From Variovorax paradoxus (GTDB taxonomy: Bacteria > Pseudomonadota > Gammaproteobacteria > Burkholderiales > Burkholderiaceae_C): a stretch of 64,000 nucleotides of DNA. The notes under the pieces are model-generated. The model did not search any database, was not told the origin of the DNA, and saw only the letters and a list, made by a program, of their open reading frames with translations. Below, piece after piece: positions 43,182-51,456 of this stretch. The stretch's first letter is position 1; each line of letters begins with the position of its first letter. The position numbers and the translations under genes are program-made. The stretch lies in contig NZ_CP123990.1 in the NCBI RefSeq assembly GCF_029919115.1, positions 682,001 through 746,000 on the forward strand, in the 5' to 3' direction.

Positions 43182-44843
43182 TCAGCCTTCGATCTTGCCC
43201 AGCCGCGATTCGCGCAGCCGGCTCGGTGCCAGCGCACCGGCCGATTCGAGGATCGGATAGGCGATGGAGCAGATGTGCGAGTTGATGCGTTTCAGGTCGC
43301 TGATCAGGTCGATGTGCAGCGAACTGGTCTCGATGCTCAGCGTGGTGCGGTCCGACAGCCGGTCGAGGTGGGTGGTGGCATAGGCCCGTTCAAGGTCGCG
43401 AAAGCGTGCTTTTTCTTGCAGCAGCTTTTGCGCATCGCGCACGTTGCCGTTCAAGAACACGCTCATGCTCAGCCGCAAGTTGGCCACCAGCCGGCCGTGC
43501 AGCTCGACGATTTCCGCCATGCCGGCGGCCGAGAAGTTGCGCTGCGGCTTGATCTTCTTGTCTTCGATGTCGATGATCACGCGCTCGATGATGTCGCCGA
43601 TCTGCTCCATGTTGATGGTGAAGCTGATGATGTCGGTCCAGCGCCGGCTTTCTTCTTCGCCCAGCGCCTCGCGCGAGATGCGCGTCATGTAGTACTTGAT
43701 GGCCGAGTAGAGCTCGTCCACCGTGTCGTCGAGCTGGCGCAGCTCCTGCGACAGGCGCAGGTCGTTGTGGCGGATCACGTCCAGCGTGCCGATGAGCATG
43801 GTTTCCACAATGTCGGCCTGGTGCAGCGCCTCGCGCGCCGCGTTCGAAATGGCGAGCGAAGGTGTTGAAAGCGCCGAAGGGTCCAGGTGATGCGGCCGGG
43901 TGGAAGTGGCCGGTTGCTGCGGCACCGGCAGCATCCTGGTGACCAGCGTTGCCACCCACTGCGTGAGGCCGATGAATCCCAGGCTGATGACGACGTTGAA
44001 CGCCAGGTGGAACAGCACCACGCCGTGCGTTGCGTTGGGCACTTGGGGTTGTACGTAGCGCAGCCAGAGCCCCACGAACGGCGCGACGATGGCCACGCCA
44101 AGTGCCTTGAACAGCAGGTTGCCCACCGTGACCTGCCGCACCGGCACGGCCGACTTGGCGGTGGTCAGCACGGCCAGCAATCCGCTGCCGAGGTTCGCGC
44201 CGAGCACCAGCCCCAGCGCCACGTCCAGCGGAACCACGTTGGAGCTTGCCATGGCCGCGACCAGCAGCACCACCGCCAGGCTCGAATACGCCACGATGGC
44301 CAGCGCGGCGCCAATGGTGATTTCGAGCAGCACGTCGCTGTTGAGCGAGGCCAGGAGCGCCCGCACCGCCGGAGCCGAGAAGAGCGGCTCGGTGGCCTCC
44401 ACCACCAATTGCAGCGCGAGCAGCATCAGCCCCAGGCCGATGAGCACCCGGCCGACGCGCCCGGCGACGCTGGCCGAGCGCGAAATGAACAGCACCACGC
44501 CCACGAAGATGAACATCGGCGAGAGCCATGACAGATCGGCCGAGAACAGCACCGAGATGAGTGCCGTACCTATGTCGGCTCCGCGCATCACTGCCAGCGC
44601 GGCCGGCAGCGTGACCAGGCCCTGCCCCACGAAGGACGAAGTCATCAGCGAGGTGGCCGTGCTCGACTGCACCAGCGCGGTCACGCCGATGCCCGACAGG
44701 GCGGCCGTGAAGCGGTTGCGCATGCTCTGCACCAGGATCTTGCGCAGATTGGCCCCGAACACGCGCAGCACGCCTGTGCGAACGAGGTGCGTGCCCCACA
44801 CCAGCAGTGCGACGGCGGCGAGCAGGTTCAGAAGATGCTTCAT
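43182..44843 (-). CDS. Na/Pi cotransporter family protein with PhoU-like domain
   Basis: A 553-residue protein with an N-terminal NptA-type transport domain of about eight or nine helices (to residue 320). It contains the family repeats GVTALVQSSTATSLMTSSFVGQG and GLVLGANLGSGLLAVLTTAK; the QSSTATS motif is a substrate/sodium site. The C-terminal helical PhoU-like domain (about 340-545) contains LDDTVDELYSAIKYYMTRIS. Bacterial members move or sense phosphate. It lies 63 bases after the GpdQ-like phosphodiesterase gene on the same strand, which may release phosphate esters. Confidence 0.88.
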   Translation of the reverse strand: MKHLLNLLAAVALLVWGTHLVRTGVLRVFGANLRKILVQSMRNRFTAALSGIGVTALVQSSTATSLMTSSFVGQGLVTLPAALAVMRGADIGTALISVLFSADLSWLSPMFIFVGVVLFISRSASVAGRVGRVLIGLGLMLLALQLVVEATEPLFSAPAVRALLASLNSDVLLEITIGAALAIVAYSSLAVVLLVAAMASSNVVPLDVALGLVLGANLGSGLLAVLTTAKSAVPVRQVTVGNLLFKALGVAIVAPFVGLWLRYVQPQVPNATHGVVLFHLAFNVVISLGFIGLTQWVATLVTRMLPVPQQPATSTRPHHLDPSALSTPSLAISNAAREALHQADIVETMLIGTLDVIRHNDLRLSQELRQLDDTVDELYSAIKYYMTRISREALGEEESRRWTDIISFTINMEQIGDIIERVIIDIEDKKIKPQRNFSAAGMAEIVELHGRLVANLRLSMSVFLNGNVRDAQKLLQEKARFRDLERAYATTHLDRLSDRTTLSIETSSLHIDLISDLKRINSHICSIAYPILESAGALAPSRLRESRLGKIEG

Positions 44844-44906
44844 GGGTGCCGGTTTCTATCCTTTTCGTTTTAGTTCGTTTTCGCCCCCATTTTCCACACT
44901 ATGGGC

Positions 44907-45767
44907 TCAATCGATCAGTGCTCCGTTGTCATGGAAAGGAAAAGGGCCTTCGAATGTGCCGGAAGCCGCCAAATGCGTCACGAGCCGTCCACCGCGCGCG
45001 GACCAGGCGTGCACGCGGAATCCGGGCGGCTCCAGCATCCACGCCGAAGCCGCGTCGGGCGCCAGGTCCAGGCAGACCTGGTGCGCCGGTGCGGGCGAAG
45101 TGGATGCGATGGTGCCGCCGAAGCGCGCGTCGATGGCGCGGTGCAGGTGTCCGCAGATCACGCGTTCGACGTTGGGGTGCCGCGCGACCAGCGCTTCAAG
45201 TGCCTCGGCGCCTTGCAGCAGGCCGATCTCGTCCATGTGGCCGATCAGCGTCTGGAAGGGCGGGTGGTGCATGGCAATCACCACGGGTTCGCCCCGGCAG
45301 GCTTCGAGCTGTTGCTCGAGCCAGGCCAGCCGCTCGTTGCAGAGGGCGCCATGGCTCTCGCCCGGCACGCAGGTGTCGAGCGTCAGCAGGCGCAGCGCGC
45401 CCACGCGCACCGAGTATTGGACAAAGCCGGCAGAGCCCACGCCCGCCGCCAGGTAGCCATGGCCTGGGAAGCTGCGGCGCAGCTGGTCGCGGTCGTCGTG
45501 GTTGCCGGGCATCAGGTAGACCGGCATGTTGAGCGGCGTGAGAAGACGTGCCAGGTGCTCGTATTCGGCCGCACGGCCGAAGTCGCTCAGGTCTCCGGTG
45601 ATTACCACCGCGTCGGGCAATTGCGGCAGGCGCAGCACCGACTGCACCGCGCGCTCCAGGTAGGGCGCGGTGTCGATGCGGCCGTACGCCAAGCGGCCGG
45701 GCTCGCGGATGTGCAGGTCCGTCAGCTGCGCCAGGAAGGTGGTGTCTTGTGTCGTTGCCGTGTTCAT
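44907..45767 (-). CDS. GpdQ-like metallophosphodiesterase
   Basis: A 286-residue calcineurin-type binuclear metallohydrolase: metal motifs AQLTDLHI, TGDLSDFG, PGNHDD, MHHPP and CGHLHRA. The C-terminal STSPAPAHQVCLDLAPDA region matches glycerophosphodiesterase GpdQ and cyclic-nucleotide CpdA relatives. It has no signal peptide, so it is cytoplasmic. Its start overlaps the stop of the ABC ATPase gene (ATGA), making it the last gene of the importer operon. It probably hydrolyses the diester that the transporter brings in, for example a glycerophosphodiester (inference). Confidence 0.85.
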   Translation of the reverse strand: MNTATTQDTTFLAQLTDLHIREPGRLAYGRIDTAPYLERAVQSVLRLPQLPDAVVITGDLSDFGRAAEYEHLARLLTPLNMPVYLMPGNHDDRDQLRRSFPGHGYLAAGVGSAGFVQYSVRVGALRLLTLDTCVPGESHGALCNERLAWLEQQLEACRGEPVVIAMHHPPFQTLIGHMDEIGLLQGAEALEALVARHPNVERVICGHLHRAIDARFGGTIASTSPAPAHQVCLDLAPDAASAWMLEPPGFRVHAWSARGGRLVTHLAASGTFEGPFPFHDNGALID

Positions 45768-46825
45768 GCGCTGGTTTCCTGCGACGTCATCAGGCGATCG
45801 GGTTGGATGCGAAGGCCGACCGGATCACCTGGGCCGAAAGGCGTGTCGCGGCCGACATCGGCGACCAGCAAGGGCTGGTCCTGCGTGCGCAGCTGCAGTT
45901 GCACGCGGTCGCCGAGAAAGGTACGGCGTTCGACAGCGGCGAGCCCCCAGCCCGGCTGGGGCGCGCTTACCTCCACGTCTTCGGGTCGCACCAGAAGCAT
46001 CGCATGATCGCGCCAGGCGGGTGGGCAAGGCAGCGTGCTTCCGCCGAGTCGGACAACGCCTTGCGCAATGGCGTCCGGCTCGCGCGCCAGCCGGTTCACC
46101 CGGCCCAGGAACTCCGCCACGAAGGGGTGTGACGGCGCGCGGTACAGCTCTTCGCCGCGGCCGACCTGCACGATGCGTCCGGCGCTCATCACCGCCAGGC
46201 GGTCGGCAATGGCCAGCGCCTCCTGCTGGTCGTGCGTGACGTGGATCGCCGTGATGTGCAGGCGGCGCAGCAGTTCGGCGAGCTCGTCGCGCAGCGACTC
46301 CTTGAGCTTGGCGTCGAGCGCAGCCAGCGGCTCGTCGAGCAGCAGCACGCGCGGGCGCACGGCAACCGCGCGCGCCAGGGCCACGCGCTGGCGCTGGCCG
46401 CCCGAGAGTTCGGCGGGTCGCTTGTTCTCAAGCCCGCCGAGCCGCGTCAGGTCGACCAGTTCGCCCACGGCGCGCTTTTCTTCTTCGGGCGACACACCGC
46501 GAATGCGAAGGCCATAGCCGATGTTGGCGGCCACCGTCATCTGCGGAAAAAGTGCATAGCTCTGGAACACCATGCCCACGCCGCGATGTTCCACCGGGCG
46601 CTGCGTGACGTCTTGCCCGCCGAACACGATGCGGCTGCCTTCGTCGGGTGCCTCGAGCCCCGCAATCAGCCGCAGCAGCGTGGTCTTGCCGCAGCCGGAG
46701 GGGCCGAGCAGCGCGAGCACTTCGCCCGCTTCCACGTGCAAGTCGGTCGGCAGCAGGCCGCGCGTGCCGTCGGCGTAGGTCTTCGCGCAGTTCGCGATGT
46801 CGATGGGAATGCGTTCAAGTTCCAT
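45764..46825 (-). CDS. ABC transporter ATP-binding protein (PotA/PhnT-like)
   Basis: A 353-residue ATPase of the CUT1/spermidine-phosphonate-iron class. Walker A is LGPSGCGKTT, the Q-loop FQSYALFPQMTV, the signature LSGGQRQRVALARA, Walker B VLLLDEPLAALD and the switch HVTHDQQEA. A TOBE-type C-terminal domain (about 240-350) includes MLLVRPEDVEV. It overlaps the permease gene before it by 11 bases and the phosphodiesterase gene after it by four. It powers the importer with the two permeases and the binding protein upstream. Confidence 0.9.
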   Translation of the reverse strand: MELERIPIDIANCAKTYADGTRGLLPTDLHVEAGEVLALLGPSGCGKTTLLRLIAGLEAPDEGSRIVFGGQDVTQRPVEHRGVGMVFQSYALFPQMTVAANIGYGLRIRGVSPEEEKRAVGELVDLTRLGGLENKRPAELSGGQRQRVALARAVAVRPRVLLLDEPLAALDAKLKESLRDELAELLRRLHITAIHVTHDQQEALAIADRLAVMSAGRIVQVGRGEELYRAPSHPFVAEFLGRVNRLAREPDAIAQGVVRLGGSTLPCPPAWRDHAMLLVRPEDVEVSAPQPGWGLAAVERRTFLGDRVQLQLRTQDQPLLVADVGRDTPFGPGDPVGLRIQPDRLMTSQETSA

Positions 46826-47618
46826 GGCGTTTCTGGATTAGGTTGGCAAGGTACTGCAGGCCCCACAGCACCGGAAGAATGACGGCGAAGAAGACCAGCG
46901 TGTAGGCCGATCCGATCTCGATGCGCATGGAGGCATAGCTGTCGGCCAAGCCCACGGGCAGGGTGCGCGTGAGCGGCGTGTGCAGCATCCACGTGAGGTT
47001 GAACTCGCCCACCGAGAGCGTGAACACCATCAGGCTGCCGGCCACGATGGCGGGGAACACGGCGGGCACCAGAATGCCCATGAAACGCTGGCGGAAGTTG
47101 GCGCCCAACGAGCGCGCAGCTTCTTCGAGCGCGAGGAGGTCGCCGCGCTGGAAGGCCGAGCTCACGGTGCGAACCATGAACGGCAGTGTGAACACCATGT
47201 GGCCCACGAGAATGAAGGCGAAGCTCTGGCGGAAGGCGGTGAGTTGGCCGTAGGCGAGGATGAGCGCCAGCGCGGTTGCGAGGCCCGGCACTGCAACGGG
47301 CAGTGTCAGCAGTTCTTCGAAGATATGCGCCGCGCGCGAGCGGCTGCGCGCCAGCGCATAGGCGCAGGGCACGCCCAGCAACACGGTGCCGACGACGCAG
47401 GCAGACGCCAGTGCGAGCGACCAGCCGACGGTGCCGCCATAGTTTTCCCACACTTCGCCGAGCCAGCGCAGCGTGAGGCCGCTCTTCAGGCCCGTGCTGT
47501 AGTTGTTGACCAGACCGGCCATGACGGACAGCAGCATCGGCGCGATCATGAAAATGCTCACCAGCACAGTGGTGGCCAGCAGGAAAGGCGCCTTGGATTG
47601 CGTGTTCTTTTTTCGCAT
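46815..47618 (-). CDS. ABC transporter permease, second subunit
   Basis: A 267-residue membrane protein with six helices and the permease EAA loop LALEEAARSLGANFRQRFMGILVPAVFPAI. It belongs to the PotC/PhnV-like group. It lies 12 bases after the partner permease gene, which has its own EAA loop, so the two form a heterodimer. A start-near basic segment (MRKKNTQSK) precedes the first helix. Confidence 0.88.
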   Translation of the reverse strand: MRKKNTQSKAPFLLATTVLVSIFMIAPMLLSVMAGLVNNYSTGLKSGLTLRWLGEVWENYGGTVGWSLALASACVVGTVLLGVPCAYALARSRSRAAHIFEELLTLPVAVPGLATALALILAYGQLTAFRQSFAFILVGHMVFTLPFMVRTVSSAFQRGDLLALEEAARSLGANFRQRFMGILVPAVFPAIVAGSLMVFTLSVGEFNLTWMLHTPLTRTLPVGLADSYASMRIEIGSAYTLVFFAVILPVLWGLQYLANLIQKRHGT

Positions 47619-47630
47619 GAGCGTTTTCCT

Positions 47631-48452
47631 TCAGCGCGCGACCGGGTTGGCCCCGAAGCGGCGCGCAACGAACAGCACCAGCCAGGTCACGATGCCCAAC
47701 GCAATCGAGAGCGATGCGGCGAGCGCAAAGTTGGCGTAGTTGGTGAATTCGTTGTAGATGGTGATGGGAATCACCTCGAACTTGCTGGCGAGCGTGAAGG
47801 CGGTGCCGAAGGCGCCCATCGAGGTGGCGAACAGAATGGCGCCGCAGGCCAGCGTGGTGGGGGCAAGCTCGGGCATCCAAACGTCGCGCGCCACGCGCAG
47901 CCGAGAGGCGCCGAGCGAGCGCGCGGCTTCTTCGAGCTGCACGTTCATGGCCTCGGCCGCCGCGGCGTAGGTTGCAATGGCGCGTGGAAGCGAGAAGTAC
48001 AGGTAGGCCAGGAACAGTCCGAGCAGTCCATAGGCGAAGGTGATGCGTTCACCGAAGAGGCTGTCGCCGATGTCGGCCACCAGCCCTTGCCGCCCGCCGA
48101 GCAGGATGACGAAGAAGCCGATGATCACGCCTGGAAAAGAGAGCGGGAGCGTGAGCAGCGACAGCAGCATGCGTTTGCCGGTGAAGGCATGGCGCGCAAG
48201 ATAAATGCCCACGGCCGCGCCCAGCACCAGTGTCGTCAGCGTTACCGCCACCGACAGCGCAACGGTGTTGGCCATGCTCTGCAGATAGCGCGAATCTGTC
48301 AGCACCGCGAAGTAGGTGGACCAGCCCTTGGTCGCGGGCAGCGTGAGCAGGCGCACTACTGGCAGCAGCCAGAAGGCAGCGAAGAACACGGCGGCGGGTG
48401 CTGCGCAGGCCAGCAGGCGCCAGCGTGGGTTCCAGGCGTTGGCTTGCTTCAT
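47631..48452 (-). CDS. ABC transporter permease, first subunit
   Basis: A 273-residue PotB/PhnU-like permease with six helices and the EAA loop MNVQLEEAARSLGASRLRVARDVWMPELAP. A repeat element of the TTCAGGG family fills the 275 bases between it and the binding-protein gene upstream. The start has only a weak ribosome site, consistent with lower synthesis than the binding protein. Confidence 0.88.
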   Translation of the reverse strand: MKQANAWNPRWRLLACAAPAAVFFAAFWLLPVVRLLTLPATKGWSTYFAVLTDSRYLQSMANTVALSVAVTLTTLVLGAAVGIYLARHAFTGKRMLLSLLTLPLSFPGVIIGFFVILLGGRQGLVADIGDSLFGERITFAYGLLGLFLAYLYFSLPRAIATYAAAAEAMNVQLEEAARSLGASRLRVARDVWMPELAPTTLACGAILFATSMGAFGTAFTLASKFEVIPITIYNEFTNYANFALAASLSIALGIVTWLVLFVARRFGANPVAR

Positions 48453-48503
48453 CTCAGTCTTTCATTTCGCGCTGTGTTGCGGGTGCTGTTGTTCTGGGCG
48501 CTG

Positions 48504-48721
48504 TTGTTCAGGGCGCGTGCAAAGGCCACCGGGTACTCCCCTCCGCGAATGTCCCCCGTCAACCACCGCTCTGCACAACGCTCCCGTCGATGGGGTGCCT
48601 TGCGCAGCGAAATAAAGGAGGAGGCCGCAGGCCGGGGGACATTGAAATAAAGGAGGAGGCCGCAGGCCGGGGGACATTCGCGGAGCAAGGTACCCCGTCG
48701 GCGGGTGCGCGCCCTGAACAA
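48504..48721. mobile_element. MITE-like inverted repeat, TTCAGGG family, copy B
   Basis: A 218-base element with perfect 14-base ends, TTGTTCAGGGCGCG / CGCGCCCTGAACAA. The left arm keeps CCACCGGGTACTCCCC and CTCCGCGAATGTCCCCC. About 49 bases of unrelated sequence (48558-48606) then replace the central stem of copy A. A 35-base unit starting GAAATAAAGGAGG is duplicated perfectly in tandem (48609-48643 and 48644-48678). The element lies inside an ABC importer operon between binding protein and permease genes. Confidence 0.75.
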
Positions 48722-48727
48722 AACACT

Positions 48728-49741
48728 TCAGCGCACTTCCTTCAGATACCGATCAGAGAACGCCCGCTGCGCCTCAGCCATGCGCGCGTAGTCCACGCTC
48801 TTCGCGCGGGCGTACTCGGTAGCCGGCAGGAACTGCGCCTCGATGTCCTTCGGCATTGCGCTGGCGCGCACCGGCCGCAGGTAAGCTTTGGCCCAGATGG
48901 CCTGGCCTTCGTCGGACAGCACGAAGTCGAGCACCTTCTTGCCATCGGCGGCGTGCGGTGCCTTGGCAACCAGGCTCATCACGTAGGGGACGGCCAGCGT
49001 GCCTTCGCTCGGAATGACGAATGCGACGTTGGCTTTGTCCTTGTACTTGGCGCGGTAGGCGTTGAAGTCGTAGTCGAGCAGGATCGCGATTTCACCCGAC
49101 AGCACGCGCGCATAGGAAGTTTGCTTCGGCACGATGGGCTCGTTCTTCTGCAGCGCCTTGAAGTAGTCGATGGCCGGGCCGAAGTTGTCGAGCGTGCCGC
49201 CGCGTGCTTCGTTCACCGCCACGGCACCCACGTAACCGACGAAGGCCGAAGCGGGGTCGAGGTAGCCGATAAGGCCCTTGTATTCGGGCTTGAGCAGGTC
49301 GGCCCACGATCTTGGAATTGGCTTGCCCTTGAGCGCATCGACGTTGACCATGAAACCGAGCGTGCCGGAGTGGATGGTGAACCAGTTGCCGGCCGGGTCC
49401 TTCAGGCCGTCGGGAATGTCTTTCCACGCTGCCGGCTTGTAGGGCTCCACCACGCCGTCCTTCTGGGCCTGCACCGCGAAGGTCACGCCCAGGTAGGTGA
49501 CGTCGGCCACGGGGCTTGCCTTCTCGGCGACGAGTTGCGCGAGCGACTGGCCCGAGTTCTTGTTGTCGGCCGGCACGGTGACACCGGTCTTGGCCTTGAT
49601 GGCTTTGAGCTGCGTGCCCCAGTCGGCCCATTCGGTCGGGCAGTTGTAGCAAATGGCGGTCTGGGCCACGGCGCCGCCTGCGGCAACGAGCGTGGCGGCG
49701 AGCAAGCCCAGGCGGGCCATGCGGGAGATGCGGAGAGACAT
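48728..49741 (-). CDS. ABC transporter extracellular solute-binding protein
   Basis: A 337-residue periplasmic binding protein with a signal peptide of about 26 residues (ending GAVAQ) and mature start TAICYNCPTEWADWGTQLKAIKAKTG, an iron/phosphonate/polyamine-binding (family 1 extracellular solute-binding) fold. The mature N-terminus carries two cysteines (CYNC), unusual for this class. The ATG at 49741 has AAGGAG upstream. The co-encoded PotA-like ATPase and GpdQ-like hydrolase point to an organophosphate ligand such as a glycerophosphodiester or 2-aminoethylphosphonate (inference). Confidence 0.87.
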   Translation of the reverse strand: MSLRISRMARLGLLAATLVAAGGAVAQTAICYNCPTEWADWGTQLKAIKAKTGVTVPADNKNSGQSLAQLVAEKASPVADVTYLGVTFAVQAQKDGVVEPYKPAAWKDIPDGLKDPAGNWFTIHSGTLGFMVNVDALKGKPIPRSWADLLKPEYKGLIGYLDPASAFVGYVGAVAVNEARGGTLDNFGPAIDYFKALQKNEPIVPKQTSYARVLSGEIAILLDYDFNAYRAKYKDKANVAFVIPSEGTLAVPYVMSLVAKAPHAADGKKVLDFVLSDEGQAIWAKAYLRPVRASAMPKDIEAQFLPATEYARAKSVDYARMAEAQRAFSDRYLKEVR

Positions 49742-49792
49742 GAAAGAACTCCTTGATGTGGATGTGAGGGTTGAGGCGGGTGAGAGGGGTGA

Positions 49793-50803
49793 TCAGTCGT
49801 CGGCGATACCGCTTGCGGATGCGCACGATTCGCCGTCGCGGAAGAAGCAAGGCAGCAGCAGGCTCGCGCCGGCCTGCAGCGTGGCGCCGCCGGCCATGGC
49901 CTGGATCAGCAACTCGACGCTGCGGCGGCCGATGTCGCTGTTGGGTTGCGCAACGGTGGTGAGCGCCGGCGTGAGGTCTTCGCCGAGCGCAATGCCGTCG
50001 AAGCCCACCACGCTGAGGTCGTCGGGCACGGACAGCCCGCTCAGGTGCGCGGCGCGGATACTGCGGATGGCGAGCAGGTCGTTCGAGCAGACCAGTGCGG
50101 TGGGACGACCGTCGGCCTGCAACACGTTGACGACCGCGCCGACCGCGCTTTCGACAAAAGGTACCTCGATGAGCGGGGGCGCATCGAGCCCGGCATCGGC
50201 CATGCCTTTCTGGTAACCCCGGTAGCGCTGCTGTGCACGGTCGGAGGCGGTGAGCGTGCCGCTGACCATGGCGATGCGCCGATGTCCGAGCAGCACCAGG
50301 CGCGCGACGGCGTCGGCGACTGCAGCTTCGCCGTCGACAGTGACGCAAGGGTGATCGGGGTGCCGGTTGTAGGCGAGCACATAGGGTGTGCCGCCGTTGC
50401 GAAGCCGTGCAAGAGCGGCCGAAGTGGACGGGTTGGACACCACGAGGATCAGCCCGTCGACGTTTCCCGCCAGCAGCAGATGGACCGCGCGTTCTTCTTC
50501 GTCCAGCTGGTAGCCCGTGGTAACCGGAATGATGGCGTATCCGCCCGCAATGGCGGCACGCGCGATGCCTTGCAGGCACTCGGCGAAGGTGGGGTTCAGG
50601 AGCGTGGGAAGCACCACGCCCAGCGCGCGGCTGCGCTGGGTGCGCAACGTGCGCGCGCTGGCGTTGGGCACGTACTGGAGCTCGCGCGCCACGCGTTCCA
50701 CCAACTCACGCGTGGCCGGCGTGACCTTGTTCGGGAAATTGAATGCCCGAGATACGGTGGCCACGGAAACCCCGGCCTTGGCTGCAACGGATTGAATGCT
50801 CAT
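49793..50803 (-). CDS. LacI family transcriptional regulator
   Basis: A 336-residue LacI-type regulator: N-terminal helix-turn-helix SVAAKAGVSVATVSRAFNFPNKVTPATRELV and hinge YVPNASARTLRTQRSRALGVVLP. The periplasmic-binding-protein-like sensor contains GNVDGLILV and ALVCSNDLLAIRSIRAA. It is first in the ABC importer operon, 51 bases before the binding-protein gene. A CG-centred palindrome lies 12 bases upstream of its start, suggesting it represses itself and the importer until an organophosphate or sugar-like effector binds. Confidence 0.9.
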   Translation of the reverse strand: MSIQSVAAKAGVSVATVSRAFNFPNKVTPATRELVERVARELQYVPNASARTLRTQRSRALGVVLPTLLNPTFAECLQGIARAAIAGGYAIIPVTTGYQLDEEERAVHLLLAGNVDGLILVVSNPSTSAALARLRNGGTPYVLAYNRHPDHPCVTVDGEAAVADAVARLVLLGHRRIAMVSGTLTASDRAQQRYRGYQKGMADAGLDAPPLIEVPFVESAVGAVVNVLQADGRPTALVCSNDLLAIRSIRAAHLSGLSVPDDLSVVGFDGIALGEDLTPALTTVAQPNSDIGRRSVELLIQAMAGGATLQAGASLLLPCFFRDGESCASASGIADD

Positions 50804-50814
50804 CGTGCGGTGCT

Positions 50815-50830
50815 ATGTAAACGATTACAT
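50815..50830. promoter_or_regulatory. LacI-type operator upstream of the regulator gene
   Basis: ATGTAA, ACGA, TTACAT: a 16-base palindrome with a central CG, the standard form of LacI-family sites. It lies 12 bases before the LacI start codon on the minus strand, where it would block early transcription of the operon. Confidence 0.75.
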
Positions 50831-50906
50831 TGCACCGCGGCAGTATGACCCTGCTATGACAAGCCAAGAAAGCCGGGAAAAACCCTCGCGTTGGGCCTTG
50901 AAGAGA

Positions 50907-50926
50907 AAGGGGCCCGAAGGCCCCTT
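50907..50926 (-). terminator. Terminator of the ileS-lspA operon
   Basis: Read on the minus strand, AAGGGGCC, loop TTCG, GGCCCCTT then TCTCTT, 12 bases after the lspA stop. The eight-pair stem with a UUCG tetraloop is strong, although the T-run is broken. Confidence 0.75.
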
Positions 50927-50937
50927 GAGAAACTGGC

Positions 50938-51456
50938 TTACTTCCCGCGTCGAACCCGCCGGATCTCGTCGACGATCAGGCAGATCGCACCCAGCGTGAT
51001 GGCACTGTCCGCCGCATTGAAGGCCGGAAAGTACCAGTTGCCAGCGTGAAAGCTCAGGAAGTCGACCACGTACCCGTGCATCATCCGGTCGATCACGTTG
51101 CCGATGGCGCCGCCCAGGATGCACGCCATCGCGAACGAAAACAGCTTCTGCCCCGCGTGCGATTTCAGCATCCACACGATGAACACCGCGGCCGCCAGGC
51201 CGATGGCCGTGAAGAACCAGCGCTGCCATCCCGAATGGTCGGCCAGGAAATTGAACGCGGCGCCCGTGTTGTGCGCGCGAACCACGTTGAAGAAGCTCGT
51301 CACGTACGTTGCGTCACCGAGCTTGTAGTAGCCCAGGATCAGCGTCTTGGTGAACTGGTCGATGATCACGATGATCGCCGCCAGCCCGAGCCACGGCCAG
51401 ATGCCCAGGCTGCCACCGCGCGAACGCGACCCCGAGGCGGAACGTGCGGCCGCCAT
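50938..51456 (-). CDS. lspA: Lipoprotein signal peptidase II
   Basis: A 172-residue aspartic protease of the inner membrane that cleaves prolipoprotein signal peptides. Four helices are visible, with the motifs [25 protein letters not shown] (catalytic Asp) and [11 protein letters not shown] (second catalytic Asp). The start overlaps the ileS stop by one base (TGATG), the usual ileS-lspA arrangement. Two lipoproteins in this window (58343 and 61521) would be among its substrates. Confidence 0.95.
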   Translation of the reverse strand: MAAARSASGSRSRGGSLGIWPWLGLAAIIVIIDQFTKTLILGYYKLGDATYVTSFFNVVRAHNTGAAFNFLADHSGWQRWFFTAIGLAAAVFIVWMLKSHAGQKLFSFAMACILGGAIGNVIDRMMHGYVVDFLSFHAGNWYFPAFNAADSAITLGAICLIVDEIRRVRRGK

